Source: Thysanoteuthis rhombus (lineage: Eukaryota > Mollusca > Cephalopoda > Oegopsida > Thysanoteuthidae). From it: 64,000 nucleotides of DNA. This document shows, piece by piece, positions 23,538 to 33,189 of this stretch (within the stretch, counting starts at the first letter, position 1; every line of letters begins with the position of its first letter). The notes below the pieces were generated by a model. That model was not told where the DNA came from. It did not search any database and saw only the letters and a program-made list of their open reading frames with translations. Both the position numbers and the translations under genes were made by a program. The stretch spans positions 59,684,235 to 59,748,234 of the forward strand of contig OY735206.1 in the NCBI GenBank assembly GCA_963457665.1, in the 5' to 3' direction.

Positions 23538-24544
23538 GGGGGGAGAGTGTGTGTGTGCGTGAGTGTGATAACTCTCACCCCATAAATGTCACATCTCAGT
23601 GGAACCTCCAGTAAGGTTTTCGTTTTTACTCCAATTCGATCCAAAGAGCAAGGCTCCAAGATTACAATGATCCCAGTGTTTCTGCCTAGTGGGTGAATTC
23701 AAATCCACCGCTCTGAGCTTTTTGTCTGGATTATAGGTAGAACGGAATAACAATTCTGTTTCTCAATCTGCAAGAAATTTGATCCTACTCTAAGGTTCAA
23801 ATTTCTATGTAATTCCCTCTAAGACCAACCCTGTAGCCTTCACATTTAAAAGAAAATGTTAATGAAATAAAGTGTTTAATTTTTAACAACAATTTGCTTT
23901 CCACATTGTCTTTTTGATTCTCTCTATATACACATGTGTATGTGTATGTGTGTGTGTGTGTGTGTGAGCTGCTACCCAAAAATTCGAAGAATTTCAGTAG
24001 TCCATTCCAACCGAATGTGGTACAGATTTTGTGTTATACCTCGTGAGCAGCATCCAAGTACCTAGTTTCAACCGTTTCCTTAAAAGTACTAGATTGTCGG
24101 AGACGATGGGAACAAATTGAAAGTAATTTTTCTTTTCATCTTCCAATTCTCTGAACTTTTTAGTAGCACCTCGAATATCTTACTATGAACTTCTTGTAAG
24201 ACTCGATAAAACATCTGAACGTCCATGGATTATTGTCACCCGTACAGACATTCCTCGAATAATTAAGTTTGATTCATTTATGACCAACCTTCAATGAATC
24301 TTAGCATCAACATGAAAATCCCCCCAAAACAATATCAAGAAGACAGAATATATAGAATGAGAAAGAATCTGCTGTAAAAGGAATATAAAACAACCTGTTG
24401 TATCGAAAAGCAAAGATCAAAGGAAAGAATCAAATTGAAAGAACAAAGGCTTCTATCCGTGTACATTATCCACTTTCATAAATGCGTACATACACATATG
24501 CATGCCCAAACGCACATACACACACCTGCCCACACCTACCCTCC

Positions 24545-24545
<1 letters not shown>
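23537..24545. other. Unrecognised sequence with a (TG)n run
   Basis: (TG)n at about 23934-23967. No gene or transposon recognised elsewhere. Confidence 0.4.

Positions 24546-24546
<1 letters not shown>

Positions 24547-24602
<56 letters not shown>
24547..24602. repeat. (TA)n microsatellite preceded by CA-rich sequence
   Basis: TA run following about 70 bp of CACA/CCCACA-rich sequence. Confidence 0.95.
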
Positions 24603-24607
<5 letters not shown>

Positions 24608-24991
24608 TAGCAAGCAAATTTCTGTGTGGAACGACATTAAAAGATGCGCGTACATATTAGTGCTGTTTTCGTGCGTCTCAATACAAGTATCAACTGCTTT
24701 TTGAAAATTTACTTTAATCAAAGTGAGTAATGCTGCTCGTCATAGAGGCAACGTGCACCTCTTCTTCACTTCCCTGAACCCTAGTCTCCTATACCTCACA
24801 ATTACCAAACCTCTGACAACCCAGCCTAACTCACCACTATTTCCATTTGGGGGCTCTAAGAACGCTCAAATAATTCCCCATATGAATTACTGTAAACTGC
24901 TTTCGGCAGTTTTTAAAAAAAAAATTTATAAGAACGCTCTTCTTTCAGATAGCGGGATGGACATCCCCTCTTTCATTCTCTGTCTCTGTCT

Positions 24992-24993
24992 CC

Positions 24994-25032
<39 letters not shown>
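24992..25032. repeat. (CTGT)n tetranucleotide repeat
   Basis: About nine CTGT units inside a CT-rich stretch. Confidence 0.95.
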
Positions 25033-25033
<1 letters not shown>

Positions 25034-25044
25034 TATGTGTATAT

Positions 25045-25240
25045 CATCAGCAATTATTTGTACTGCTGGAAAAAAGGCCTTTTCCGTCTCCTGGTATGAC
25101 TGCCATGATTGCTCACACCTATCTCATGTATTATCAGCAAACTTTTTTTCCATCCCATCCTTTGTGTCTGGTCCCCCCACTGCCTTTGCTGTCCAATGTG
25201 CACCAATCGGTTAACCTCTACCTCCATCTGTTGCTCTTTC
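25045..25240 (-). mobile_element. LINE 3'-end relic, second family, copy 1
   Basis: Contains ATCATCAGCAATTAT, then ACTGCTGGAAAAAAGGCC. This matches the general 'atcatcatcag-c---att--tccactgctgga-aaaggcct' 3' terminus of a widespread RTE-type LINE. The block CCACTGCCTTTGCTGTCC further right is shared with the relics at 25500 and 61195. Non-coding and heavily diverged. Confidence 0.55.
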
Positions 25241-25499
25241 TTCTATTTGTCGCACGCATATTTGCATAATATATCTTAATAATGTAACAAAGTGGCGAGG
25301 TCTCGATTGTCTTATTTCTACTAAAGTAGGATCCTTATTTCTAAGCAAAATAGTTCCAGGTACCTCACATGCGATGTGTGAATAGCTGTACAAGTTCCGC
25401 ATGGGAAACCTTAAACAATTACTTGCTATTTTTCTCTTGTTCTTTTAAAAAATTTTCTCGTTAACTTTCCTTGTTCATGTACAGGAGACTAAACATGTC

Positions 25500-25690
25500 A
25501 TAATCATCCGTAGCTGTCGTTATGACTCAGCAGCTGGAAAAAAGGGCTCTCCCATTTACCTTCATGACAAGTGTGATTGTGCTAAGTTCTGCCATGTTCT
25601 TCTGACAAACCGTTCTATTTCTCCATCTTTCGTCCAGTCTTTTCTCACTGCGTTTACTATCCCATAGGAACCGAGATATATCAACATTTA
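25500..25690 (-). mobile_element. LINE 3'-end relic, second family, copy 2
   Basis: AATCATCCGTAGCTGTCG and CAGCTGGAAAAAAGGGCTCT correspond to the same terminus as copy 1. The stretch CTCACTGCGTTTACTATCCC matches CCTACTGCATTTACTGTCC in the copy at 61195-61560. Confidence 0.55.
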
Positions 25691-26550
25691 TTATCGTCAT
25701 TTATTTACCTTATAACCAATTTACACATAGCCAAATATTAGTGCTTCTACCTCCATCACTTCTGCTACAACTTACACTACTACTTTTGATTATCTGAATC
25801 TTTGTCATTGGAATACGTTCGTATTTTGATATCAGTTATCAAGATAACATTCCTTTCTTTTCCGGTTTCGTGTGCGGTCAATGACAAAAGCTACCGTTTC
25901 ATTCTGTTGATTAATTTTATTCTCCGCCTGCTTTCATCAATCGATACTCTCCTTATGATTGGCTGTATAATCCGATGATTCTCGATTGATAGCGAGCAGG
26001 GAGGTGGAATACAGAGAGAGGAAGAAAGATGGACATGTGAAAGAGAGAGAGAGAGAGAGAGGGGGGGGGAGAAATGATAAACAACGAGGGGGCAGCAAGA
26101 ATAGACAAAATAGGGTATAAGGAGGGGGGAATAAAGAAGGAAATCGAATGAAGATAATTTTGAAAAAATAAATAAAAGAATAAGAGAGTGAAGGGAGAGA
26201 GAGAGAGAGAGATGATTAATGATAGAAATTAAAACAGGAAAAAAACGAAGAGAAACGGTAAGAGCGCGCGTAAGGCGAAATGATGGGTTTAGCAGACGGG
26301 GAGTACGAGGTGAAATGAATAGAAGGGTGCTCGCCGTAGAGCAATGGACCCTCGATAGATTCCTTCCCTGCCGGGTGCAACACCATTGTGGTCTTGTGCC
26401 AGAGTGTGTAGAAATTTTCTACTATCCGAGAGAACGGAAGACCAGAGAGAAAGAAAACAAAAGGAAAGATGAAAAAAATGGAAAAGAAGAAAAAAGAGAA
26501 AAGAGAGAGAGTGTCGAATGTTTCCCAATAGATACTGTCCTGCGGTCCCA
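25691..26550. other. Purine-rich simple sequence and unrecognised DNA
   Basis: GA-rich stretches at about 26006-26062, 26185-26215 and 26435-26515, including pure (GA)n and a G9 run at 26061-26069. Overlapping frames of 88-114 codons on both strands at 26216-26563 arise from the purine bias. The part at 25840-25990 weakly resembles 29215-29280 plus 29960-30015. Confidence 0.45.
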
Positions 26551-26556
26551 ATCATA

Positions 26557-26672
26557 CTCCTGAACGACGCAATCCTAATCGCTAGAATCCTGAATGTCGA
26601 AATCCCGAAAGATCAGAATCCTTAAAAGTTAACATTCCGAAAACCACGATCCCGAAAGGTCAAAATCCTGTG
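26557..26672 (+). repeat. Fold-back element, left inverted arm
   Basis: About 115 bp whose reverse complement matches 28789-28905. Shared blocks are GAAATCCCGAAAGATCAGAA, ATTCCGAAAA and TCCCGAAAGGTCAAAATCC. The arm is built of short subrepeats on the pattern 'AATCCCGAAAGGTCAG'. A long inverted repeat made of subrepeats is the hallmark of fold-back DNA transposons; no transposase is seen. Confidence 0.75.
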
Positions 26673-26780
26673 ATTATTATTATTATTATTATTATAATCA
26701 TTATCATTATTATTATTATCATTGTCGTTGTTGTTGCTGTTGTTGTTGTTGTTATGTTGTTGTTGTTGTTGCTGTTATTG
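26672..26780. repeat. (TTA)n / (TTG)n trinucleotide repeats
   Basis: TTA units to about 26724 with interruptions, then TTG/TTGC units to about 26780, just inside the left arm of the fold-back element. Confidence 0.9.
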
Positions 26781-27080
26781 TTTACCTAGATTCCCGTTTA
26801 TGAAAGTAACCAGCCGAGTCTCGACGTGAGAACTAAGGCTGGCAACCCTATTACGTAAGTTATGACAGTCCGAGCTGAAAAAAAACAAACAGGGATCGGG
26901 CTTTTACATATACAGGCCATACATAACTTTAATGAATAAACTTCTATATATGAATAAAGGGATGTATGCTATGTACAGTACATTCATTCACATAGACAAA
27001 ATGATAATGTGTACAGTGGAAGTAAGGGCAATTTTTCTGTATTTCAAAAATGTTGGACTTTCCAGGATATGTTGTTGACG

Positions 27081-27081
27081 A

Positions 27082-27115
<34 letters not shown>

Positions 27116-27116
27116 G
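27081..27116. repeat. (TTA)n at LINE 3' junction
   Basis: Abuts the 3' terminus of the second R4/Dong-like copy, exactly as at 6167-6211 for the first. Confidence 0.9.
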
Positions 27117-28228
27117 GAATCTCACACCAGTTGCCTGGTGGTAACCGCTGGAGTTTGAGTGACAGCACGTCTCCTCAAGTCTCCAGCCCTCCTCTCCTAG
27201 TACTCATAGGTCGCAGTAATTCTACGATTTACAGTTTCACACCGGTTGCCCAGTGGTTATCGCTGAAGGCTGAGTGACAATAAGTCTCCTCAGGTCCTCA
27301 GCTAACGTCTCCTCCCTCTTTCGCATATCATGACAGAGCTACTATTCGTTGCAGTACTTATATCTCTAGCACCTTCCTCAGTATCCGTGCAGTTCCAAGT
27401 AGTGCTGTGGTCTGTACGGTCTCTATCCTTCCCCTAATCCCGATCTCCTCCAGTCTCTCCCTCAGCGTTTTGGGGACAGTTCCTAGTGCTCCCACTATGA
27501 CCGGTACTACCCTGGTTTTCATGTTCCACATTTTCTTTAACTCCCTTGGTCCTGGTATTTTTCCCTTTTTTCACCCTCCTTCTTTTTTACTCTATGGTCT
27601 GCAGGCACAGCAACGTCTACTATTTGGCAGGCCCTCCTTTTTTTGTCTACTATTACTAAGTCCGGCCTTCTTGCCCGGATGAGGTGGTCAGTTTGGATGT
27701 CAAAGTCCCAGAGTAGTTTGTGGTTGTCATTCTCCAAGACTGCCTCTGGCTTGTGCTGATACCACTTTTCCCCACGGTTGAATCCCATTTGTTTACTTAG
27801 TTCCCAGTGTATCATCGTTGCTACTCTATCGTGTCTATGCTTATACTCCTTCTGGGCGAGTTGACTACATTCACTAGTTATGTGGTTTACTGTCTCATCT
27901 CTTTCACCGCACATGCGGCATTTGCTGTTTGTCTGTGTTCTGTCGATTTTTGCTTTTATGTAGTTTGTCCTTATGCTTTTGTTTTGGGCTGTCATGATGA
28001 GCGATTCTGTTTCTCTCTTAAGGTTTCCCTTTCGTAACCACGTCCATGATTTCTCGTCTGCTATATCTTTTATCTGTCTTTTGAACTCGCCGTACAATTT
28101 TTTCCCTTCCCACTTTTCTTTTCTAGTTTGCTGTACTGTTCCATTGTTTTCTACTTTATTGTTTGTTGCACTATCCCTCGCGCTCTTTATGATTTCTTCA
28201 CTATTTGTTTGCACATATCTATCTAGGA
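27117..28228 (-). mobile_element. R4/Dong-like LINE copy 2, in (TTA)n inside the fold-back element
   Basis: Near-identical to 6212-7056 over their shared length and about 260 bp longer at its 5' end. The 3'UTR has the same two diverged tandem units of about 117 bp. The ORF (27537-28214) is open until a 4-nt deletion near 27548, where copy 1 has CTTGCTAGGTCC and this copy has CTTGGTCC. Both outer borders are (TTA)n (27081-27116 and 28229-28267). It lies between the two arms of the fold-back element, so it inserted after that element. Confidence 0.8.
27537..28214 (-). pseudogene. R4/Dong-like LINE ORF C-terminus, frameshifted
   Basis: 225-codon open frame from a basic linker (about 1-90) into CRMCGERDETVNHITSEC, a complete C-X2-C-X8-H-X4-C motif. 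The endonuclease region follows, with ARRPDLVIVDKKRRACQIVD carrying the PD-X14-D signature. The frame ends prematurely as REKYQDQGS because of the 4-nt deletion; the intact copy reads on as REKYQDLARELKK. The upstream block GEFKRQIKDIADEKSWTWLR is shared with the older copy at 31023-31325, where it reads REFKRQIQDVADERSLTWLR. Confidence 0.8.
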
Positions 28229-28232
28229 CTAC

Positions 28233-28267
<35 letters not shown>
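28229..28267. repeat. (TTA)n at LINE 5' junction
   Basis: TTA units between the 5' end of copy 2 and a separate, older 3'UTR remnant of the same family. Confidence 0.9.
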
Positions 28268-28284
28268 GCATCTGTATGTTCGCA

Positions 28285-28560
28285 CCAGATCTATGGTAGT
28301 CAACTCTGAAGATCGTGTGACAGCAAGTGTCTTCAAGCCTCAAATACTCCGCTTCAAGTTGGTTCAGTTCACATCAGTTGTTTGCACCCTCTCACCGGAT
28401 GTCCTGTGTTCATCACTGAAATATGAGTAACAGTAAGTCTCTGCAGGTGTCCAGCCCTCCTTTCAGCGTCCTCGCAGATCACAGCATCACTGTGGTATGC
28501 TGTGTCCAAACTTTTCTAACACTTATGCCATGTTCTTCCTGGCTGTCAGGCCATTGCTGG
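28285..28560 (-). mobile_element. R4/Dong-like 3'UTR remnant, old
   Basis: Two diverged UTR-type units in the same orientation as the neighbouring copy, with GTGACAGCAAGTGTCTTCAA and GAGTAACAGTAAGTCTCTGC. The second continues into CCAGCCCTCC and a CGCAGATCACAGCA block. Much more diverged than 27117-28228, so it represents an older insertion beside the same (TTA)n tract. Confidence 0.6.
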
Positions 28561-28788
28561 TTAGTCCCTGAACGCCCATCCGTAAATTATTAGCAGAAAT
28601 AAGGTTATGGTAATGCACTAATGTTCATTTTCATCCCGGTAAGGCGCTTTTTCATTTGGTGTATTTTTTTTTCAAGATTTTGTTTTATTTCTTCAAATAA
28701 AGGTGTCTCACAAATAACTCCCTTTTTGAACCTTCAAATGAAAGTATTTTGAGAACGCTATTATATCACTTTTTCTTGAATTACATAT

Positions 28789-28905
28789 GCGGGATTCTGA
28801 CCTTTCGAGATTTAGTTTTTTCGGAATTTAAACCGTAAGGAATTCTGATCTTTCGGGATTTCAACATTCGGAATTATAGCATTCGGGATTTTGTCTTTCC
28901 GGATT
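28789..28905 (-). repeat. Fold-back element, right inverted arm
   Basis: Inverted counterpart of 26557-26672: GGGATTCTGACCTTTCGAGA, TTTTTCGGAATTTAAAC, TTCTGATCTTTCGGGATTTC and CATTCGGGATTTTG. Arm-to-arm similarity extends over the full length with scattered substitutions and one or two small indels. Confidence 0.75.
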
Positions 28906-29397
28906 ATTTATTTCTTTGATCATGTTTCTGTTGTTGGGTTTAATTTCCAATATTTTCTTTCTGGGGTATTATTTTCTGAAATTTTATTCAGCTTGATTGA
29001 ATCTTTTTTCAATATATCTAGATACTTGTTCCCTTTTATATTCTAATCTAAAAGCTTTCATTACTCTGTGCGGTCCTCAAGTCTGCTCCTTGCTCTGTGT
29101 TGTCCTCAAATCTCTTGGTAGCAGGAGTCTCCTTCCTTTCTCTTTACTTCTCATACACGATCTATCATTGATACTTCAATTCTTGTCACTTACGCCACTT
29201 CTTATCACTATAACATTATTTCCTTATCAAGTTTTGTGTGCATCCAATGACGAATGTCACTGATTCTTTTTGTTGGAAGTGTAGGTAACCTCCGTGGATG
29301 CAGATCTTTATGAATGCAGCTTGCAGGATCTTGTTCTTCGCTGCCGAGAATATATAGACATTGGTGCTTACTGGAAAATGATGTTTCGTTGCTGAAC
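28906..29397. other. Unrecognised sequence
   Basis: No gene recognised. The portion from about 29210 to 29280 may be one side of an older repeat split by the RTE insertion that follows (see 29960-30015). Confidence 0.35.
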
Positions 29398-29865
29398 ATG
29401 CAACATGACAGAATCATGCTCAACCTCACATAGAGAGATCACAAGACACCACAGTATATTAGGGAGAAAACGGAAGTCAGAGACATCATAGAATCTACTA
29501 GAAAACTTAAATGGCAATGGGCAGGCCATGTTGCCAGAATGGCTGGCAGCCGATGGACATCACGACTCACAAGACAGCACAGTACGTTTGGGAAAAGACA
29601 AGAGTCAGGGACATTATAAAATCCATTAAAAATCTCAAATGGCAGTGGGCTGGACATGTTGCGCGATGGACATCGTGACTCACAACATGGATCCCCCGAA
29701 ATCACATGCGAAACCGAAGCCGACAGAATACAAGATGGAGGGATGAACTAGACAAATTTAGAAAATACTGGCTCTGCGACGCCCATGAAAGAGAAATGTG
29801 GCAGATCCTGGGGAAGGTCTGTCCAACGACGGACGTTATAAGACTAGTGATGATGATGATGAATG
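29398..29865 (+). mobile_element. RTE-like LINE relic with internal duplication, mosaic
   Basis: Carries the ORF tail and the 3' end (GACGTTATAAGACTAGTGATG, (GAT)n tail at 29852-29865). The segment from 'cacaagaca(c/g)cacagta' to 'catcacgactcac' is present twice in tandem (about 29448-29570 and 29570-29685). The two units differ in diagnostic positions: the first reads TATATTAGGGAGAAAACGG, the second TACGTTTGGGAAAAGACAAG. The second unit resembles the copy at 49430, so the two units come from different subfamilies. Confidence 0.8.
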
Positions 29866-30084
29866 TACTCTCTGTATCTGCTGTAGTTTCCCTTTGAATT
29901 AAATAGGAGATGCACCGTTTGAAGCGACCCTTGTCATTCTGGTTTCCGACTGCTTTAATTAATTAATAATCCCCTTCTGCTTGGCTGTAAAACCCACAAT
30001 TTGATTGAATCTGCTTCCAATATTCCGACGTATCAACAGTTCCTTTTTCCATTCAGCATGCAGATGATTTCATAGTTATTGTTA

Positions 30085-30328
30085 TCATCAATAATTTTCA
30101 CAGCTCACGGCTAAAGGCTAAGTGACAGCAAGTCTCCTCAAGTTTCCAGCCCCCTCTCCACATTCTCACAGTCCACAGCAATGCTGTAGTTTACTCTTTA
30201 ACACCGGTTGCTCGGTGGTTATCGCTGAAGGCTGAGTGACAGTAAGTCTCCTCGGGTCTTTGATCCTCTTCTCATATCTCCTTTACCTATCACAGCAACG
30301 GTGTGGCTCGCCCTTTCTCCAGCATTTG

Positions 30329-30389
<61 letters not shown>

Positions 30390-31435
30390 TTTTTCGTTCC
30401 GTTTTTCTCTCTGTTAGGCCACTGCTAACAGCTGGTGTCGTACATATTATATTTCCAAGACTTTCCCCAGTATTCGAGCAGTCCCTAGTAGTACTGTGGT
30501 CTGTATAGTCACAATTTTTCCCTTTATCCCTAGTTCCTTCAATCTGGCTTTCAGTGTCTTTGGTACGGTTCCGAGCGCATCCACTATTATTGGTACAATC
30601 TTGGCTTTCATGTTCCATACCTTCAGTTCACTTGCCAGGTCCTGTTTTTATTCCAGCTTTTCACTCTCTTTCCTACTTTTTCAGTTGTCTGCAGGCACAG
30701 CCACGTCAATCATTTGGCTGGTTCTCCTCTTCTTGTTCACGATTACTATGCTCAGTCTTCCTGCCTAGATGGGATGGTCAATTTGGATGTTAAGATTGAA
30801 AAATAATTTGTGGTTTCCATTCTCCAGGGCTGACTCCAAATAATAATGATTCCACTTTTCTGCATGATTAAATCCCATTCGTTTGCTCCGTTCTCAGTAT
30901 ATCGCTATTGCTACTCTATCGTATCTGCATTTATACTCCTTCTGGGCTAGTTGACTACATTCACTGACCATGTGGTTTACGGTGTCATCACTTTCCCCAC
31001 ATAGGCGGCATTTGCAGTTTGTCTATGTTTGTATATACTTTGTCCTGATGCATTTGTTTTGGATTGTCATGTTGAGCGATTCTATTTCTCTCTTCAGGTT
31101 TCCTTTTCGTAGCCATGTCAATGATCTCTCATCTGCAACATCCTGTATCTGTCTTTTAAATTCTCTGTATAGCTTCTTCTGTTTACATTCTTTTTTCCGT
31201 GTTTGTGGTGCTGCTCCATTGTTTTCTACTTCTTTGTTGTTCAGTGCACCGCTTCGGGCGCACTTTATAATGTTTCCACTGTTTGCACATACTTTTCTAG
31301 ATCTGCTCTGGCCCTCTGGACACAATCTTTGATGCTGATCAGTCCTCTGTCGCCTTCTTTTCTCTTCACGTGCAGTCTGTCCACGTCATCTCTGGGATGT
31401 AACGCTTTGTGCATTGTCATAAGCTTCCTTGTTTG
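30085..31435 (-). mobile_element. R4/Dong-like LINE copy 3, older
   Basis: The most 5'-extended copy of the family in the window. Minus-strand translation begins at TRKLMTMHKALHPRDDVDRL and continues KEGDRGLISIKDCVQRA, the conserved stretch following the reverse transcriptase in this clade. REFKRQIQDVADERSLTWLR (about 31100) follows, then the CCHC/endonuclease region with many stops (30490-31010) and a 3'UTR with CACCGGTTGCTCGGTGG at about 30202. A (GT)n array sits in the UTR. Divergence from copies 1 and 2 is substantial, so this is an older subfamily. Confidence 0.75.
30331..30388. repeat. (GT)n microsatellite in LINE 3'UTR
   Basis: Pure GT run of about 58 bp inside R4/Dong-like copy 3, absent from the same place in copies 1 and 2. 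Confidence 0.95.
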
Positions 31436-31452
31436 GCAACTGGTGTGAGATT

Positions 31453-31480
31453 CCAAATAATAATAATAATAATAATGATG

Positions 31481-31519
<39 letters not shown>
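31453..31519. repeat. (AAT)n array between two LINE fragments
   Basis: AAT units with a few GAT variants. The left neighbour is a plus-strand 3' terminus of the R4/Dong-like family (TGGCAACTGGTGTGAGATTC at 31434-31451, just before the array). The right neighbour is the plus-strand fragment beginning about 31520. Confidence 0.9.
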
Positions 31520-31840
31520 CAGAAAGTGCTAGAAATATAATGACTGCAACGTTTATTGTTAACAGTGACCCAACAGAAGAAGGGAAATGAAAACGGAAAT
31601 GCAAACTGCAGCACTAGCATGATAGGCGAAAGAGAGAGGAGACGTTGGCTGAAGACCTGAGGAGACTTATTGTCACTCAGCCTTGAGCAATGACCACTGG
31701 CCAACCTGTGAGAAACTGTAAACTGCAGTATTGCTGCGACCTATGAGTACTAGGAGAGAAGGGCTAGAGGCTTGAGGAGACTTGCGGTCACTCAAACTCC
31801 AGCGGTTACCGCCAAGCAACTCGTATGAGATTGCCATCTG
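31520..31840 (+). mobile_element. R4/Dong-like LINE copy 4, 3'UTR only
   Basis: Starts right after (AAT)n at GTGCTAGAAATATAATGACTG, which is the end of the ORF (the VLEI-stop region) of the family. It then runs through both UTR units (GAGGAGACTTATTGTCACTC and GAGGAGACTTGCGGTCACTC) to ATGAGATTGC. The expected (TAA)n tail is lost. It has the same plus-strand orientation as the stub before the array. Confidence 0.7.
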
Positions 31841-32047
31841 TTGCCCAGTAATTAACAACACCTTCCGGCAAAAGGAGGTTTAACTGATGTAGTATTGTTT
31901 TGTTTTGCAGTCTTATTTTGTGTGATACAGTTTTGCGTTGCAGTTTTCTGTGTTGCAGATTTCTGCGCTATAGTCTTTCTTGTGTCGAAGTTTTCTCTTG
32001 TGTGTTGCAGTTTCGAATCGAGTGCTCCGGTCTTTACTTTTGTACTG

Positions 32048-32168
32048 CATGATCATTATCAGTCTTTTAACGTCCGTCGTTGGACATAGACCTTCCCCAG
32101 GATTCGCCACAATTCTCTATCATGGGCATCACAGAGCCAGTATTTTCTGAATTTGTCTAGTTCATGTA
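32048..32168 (-). mobile_element. RTE-like LINE 3' end, 120 bp
   Basis: Clean, short 3' end in complement: CTTTTAACGTCCGTCGTTGG, ACATAGACCTTCCCCAGGAT, CAGTATTTTCTGAATTTGTC, stopping at GTTCATG. The tail has decayed to ATCATTATC. A useful reference for the family's 3' terminus. Confidence 0.85.
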
Positions 32169-32194
32169 GTTTACATTTATTTTATTTATTATTA

Positions 32195-32456
32195 TATTAT
32201 AATATTGCTCTTCTCAAAATACATGCAGTGCCTGTAAGCACACTTTTCTGGATTTCACGCAGAGAAGGGTCACCAGGGATTTAGGCGAGATTTTTTCGGT
32301 GTCTTTTTGGATCATCCCCAGCTCTCCGACAATAACAAAGACTGTTTGCAGTTTCAAGTGCCACATATTTTGTATTTTGATTTCAATGTCCTTATACTTG
32401 CCTAGTTCCTCATGCTCTTTTTCCCTTTGGGCTGGAATTTTATTTGAGCTTTTGTG
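32195..32456 (-). mobile_element. Diverged LINE C-terminus related to the R4/Dong-like family
   Basis: Minus-strand translation gives EHEELGKYKDIEIKIQNMW, then FVIVGELGMIQKDTEK. This parallels EKYQDLARELKKMWNMK and PVIVGALGTVPRTL of the better copies. The following residues are poorly conserved. It comes from a different subfamily or element; its 5' part is replaced by the minisatellite that starts at 32457. Confidence 0.5.
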
Positions 32457-32890
32457 GTCAAAATCGATAAGGAATTCCTTATCTCCACTTAAGAGGTCAA
32501 AAATCGACGGGTAATCAATGTTATTCCTATTACGGGTCAGAATGGAGGGTTTTTTTTCAACTTTCAGGTGTCAAAATGGAGGGGGATTTCTTTCTTTCCA
32601 CTTTCAGGGGTCAAAATGAAGGGGAAAGTATGTTTTCCACTTTTATTGGGCAAATCGATGGAAGAACTTTTTGTTCCATCAGAAGAAAATCGAGGGATAT
32701 TTTTTTTACCAATTCCAGATTTCGAAATCCACGGAAACTTTCTATTCGCTTTTAGGAATCAAAATCCAAGATGAAATGTTTTTTTATTTTCTTGAGTCAA
32801 AATTCAAGGGAAACTTTCCCCTTTAATGGGTCAAGATTGATCCGACCTTTGTATCCCCTGTAAAGTGTCGAAAATGAAAGGATTTTTTAT
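32457..32890 (+). repeat. 37-bp degenerate minisatellite, about 12 units
   Basis: Units begin with a 'GTCAAAAT(C/G)GA' motif at about 32457, 32496, 32536, 32570, 32610, 32649, 32685, 32722, 32758, 32796, 32830 and 32867, a spacing of 34-40 bp. Each is followed by a 'GGGGAAA-TTTTTT-CCACTTT' segment. A 68-codon frame at 32568-32774 reads the repeat as 'VKM-GK-CFPLL', but the period is not a multiple of three, so a real protein repeat is unlikely. Confidence 0.75.
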
Positions 32891-33189
32891 TCATTAACCT
32901 ATATTTCAAGTAAGTTGTTATTCAAACAAATAAAAATTCAGTTCAGGACAAAAGTAAATAAAAAAATCCTCTTAGCAAAATGTCCAACTCGCATTGTGAG
33001 TATAAAACTGAACACTTACTTCGTAACTTTCTGCGAATATCTACTGTGGTATCTGCGATAGAGCTCAACTTGATAATAATGATCTGAATTTCATTTATCT
33101 ATATATTCAATTTTGACCAATTTTCCAGTGTAGATGGTTACCTCATCCATTACAATCATTATTTTATTTAGAATATTACGTATTTTTTC

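Noticed and set aside
24723..25214. 163-codon plus-strand frame
   Set aside because: It crosses a CTGT microsatellite and the antisense side of a LINE 3' relic, with no domain; chance.
26216..26563. Overlapping 88-114 codon frames on both strands
   Set aside because: Purine-biased sequence keeps several frames open at once; no protein pattern on either strand.
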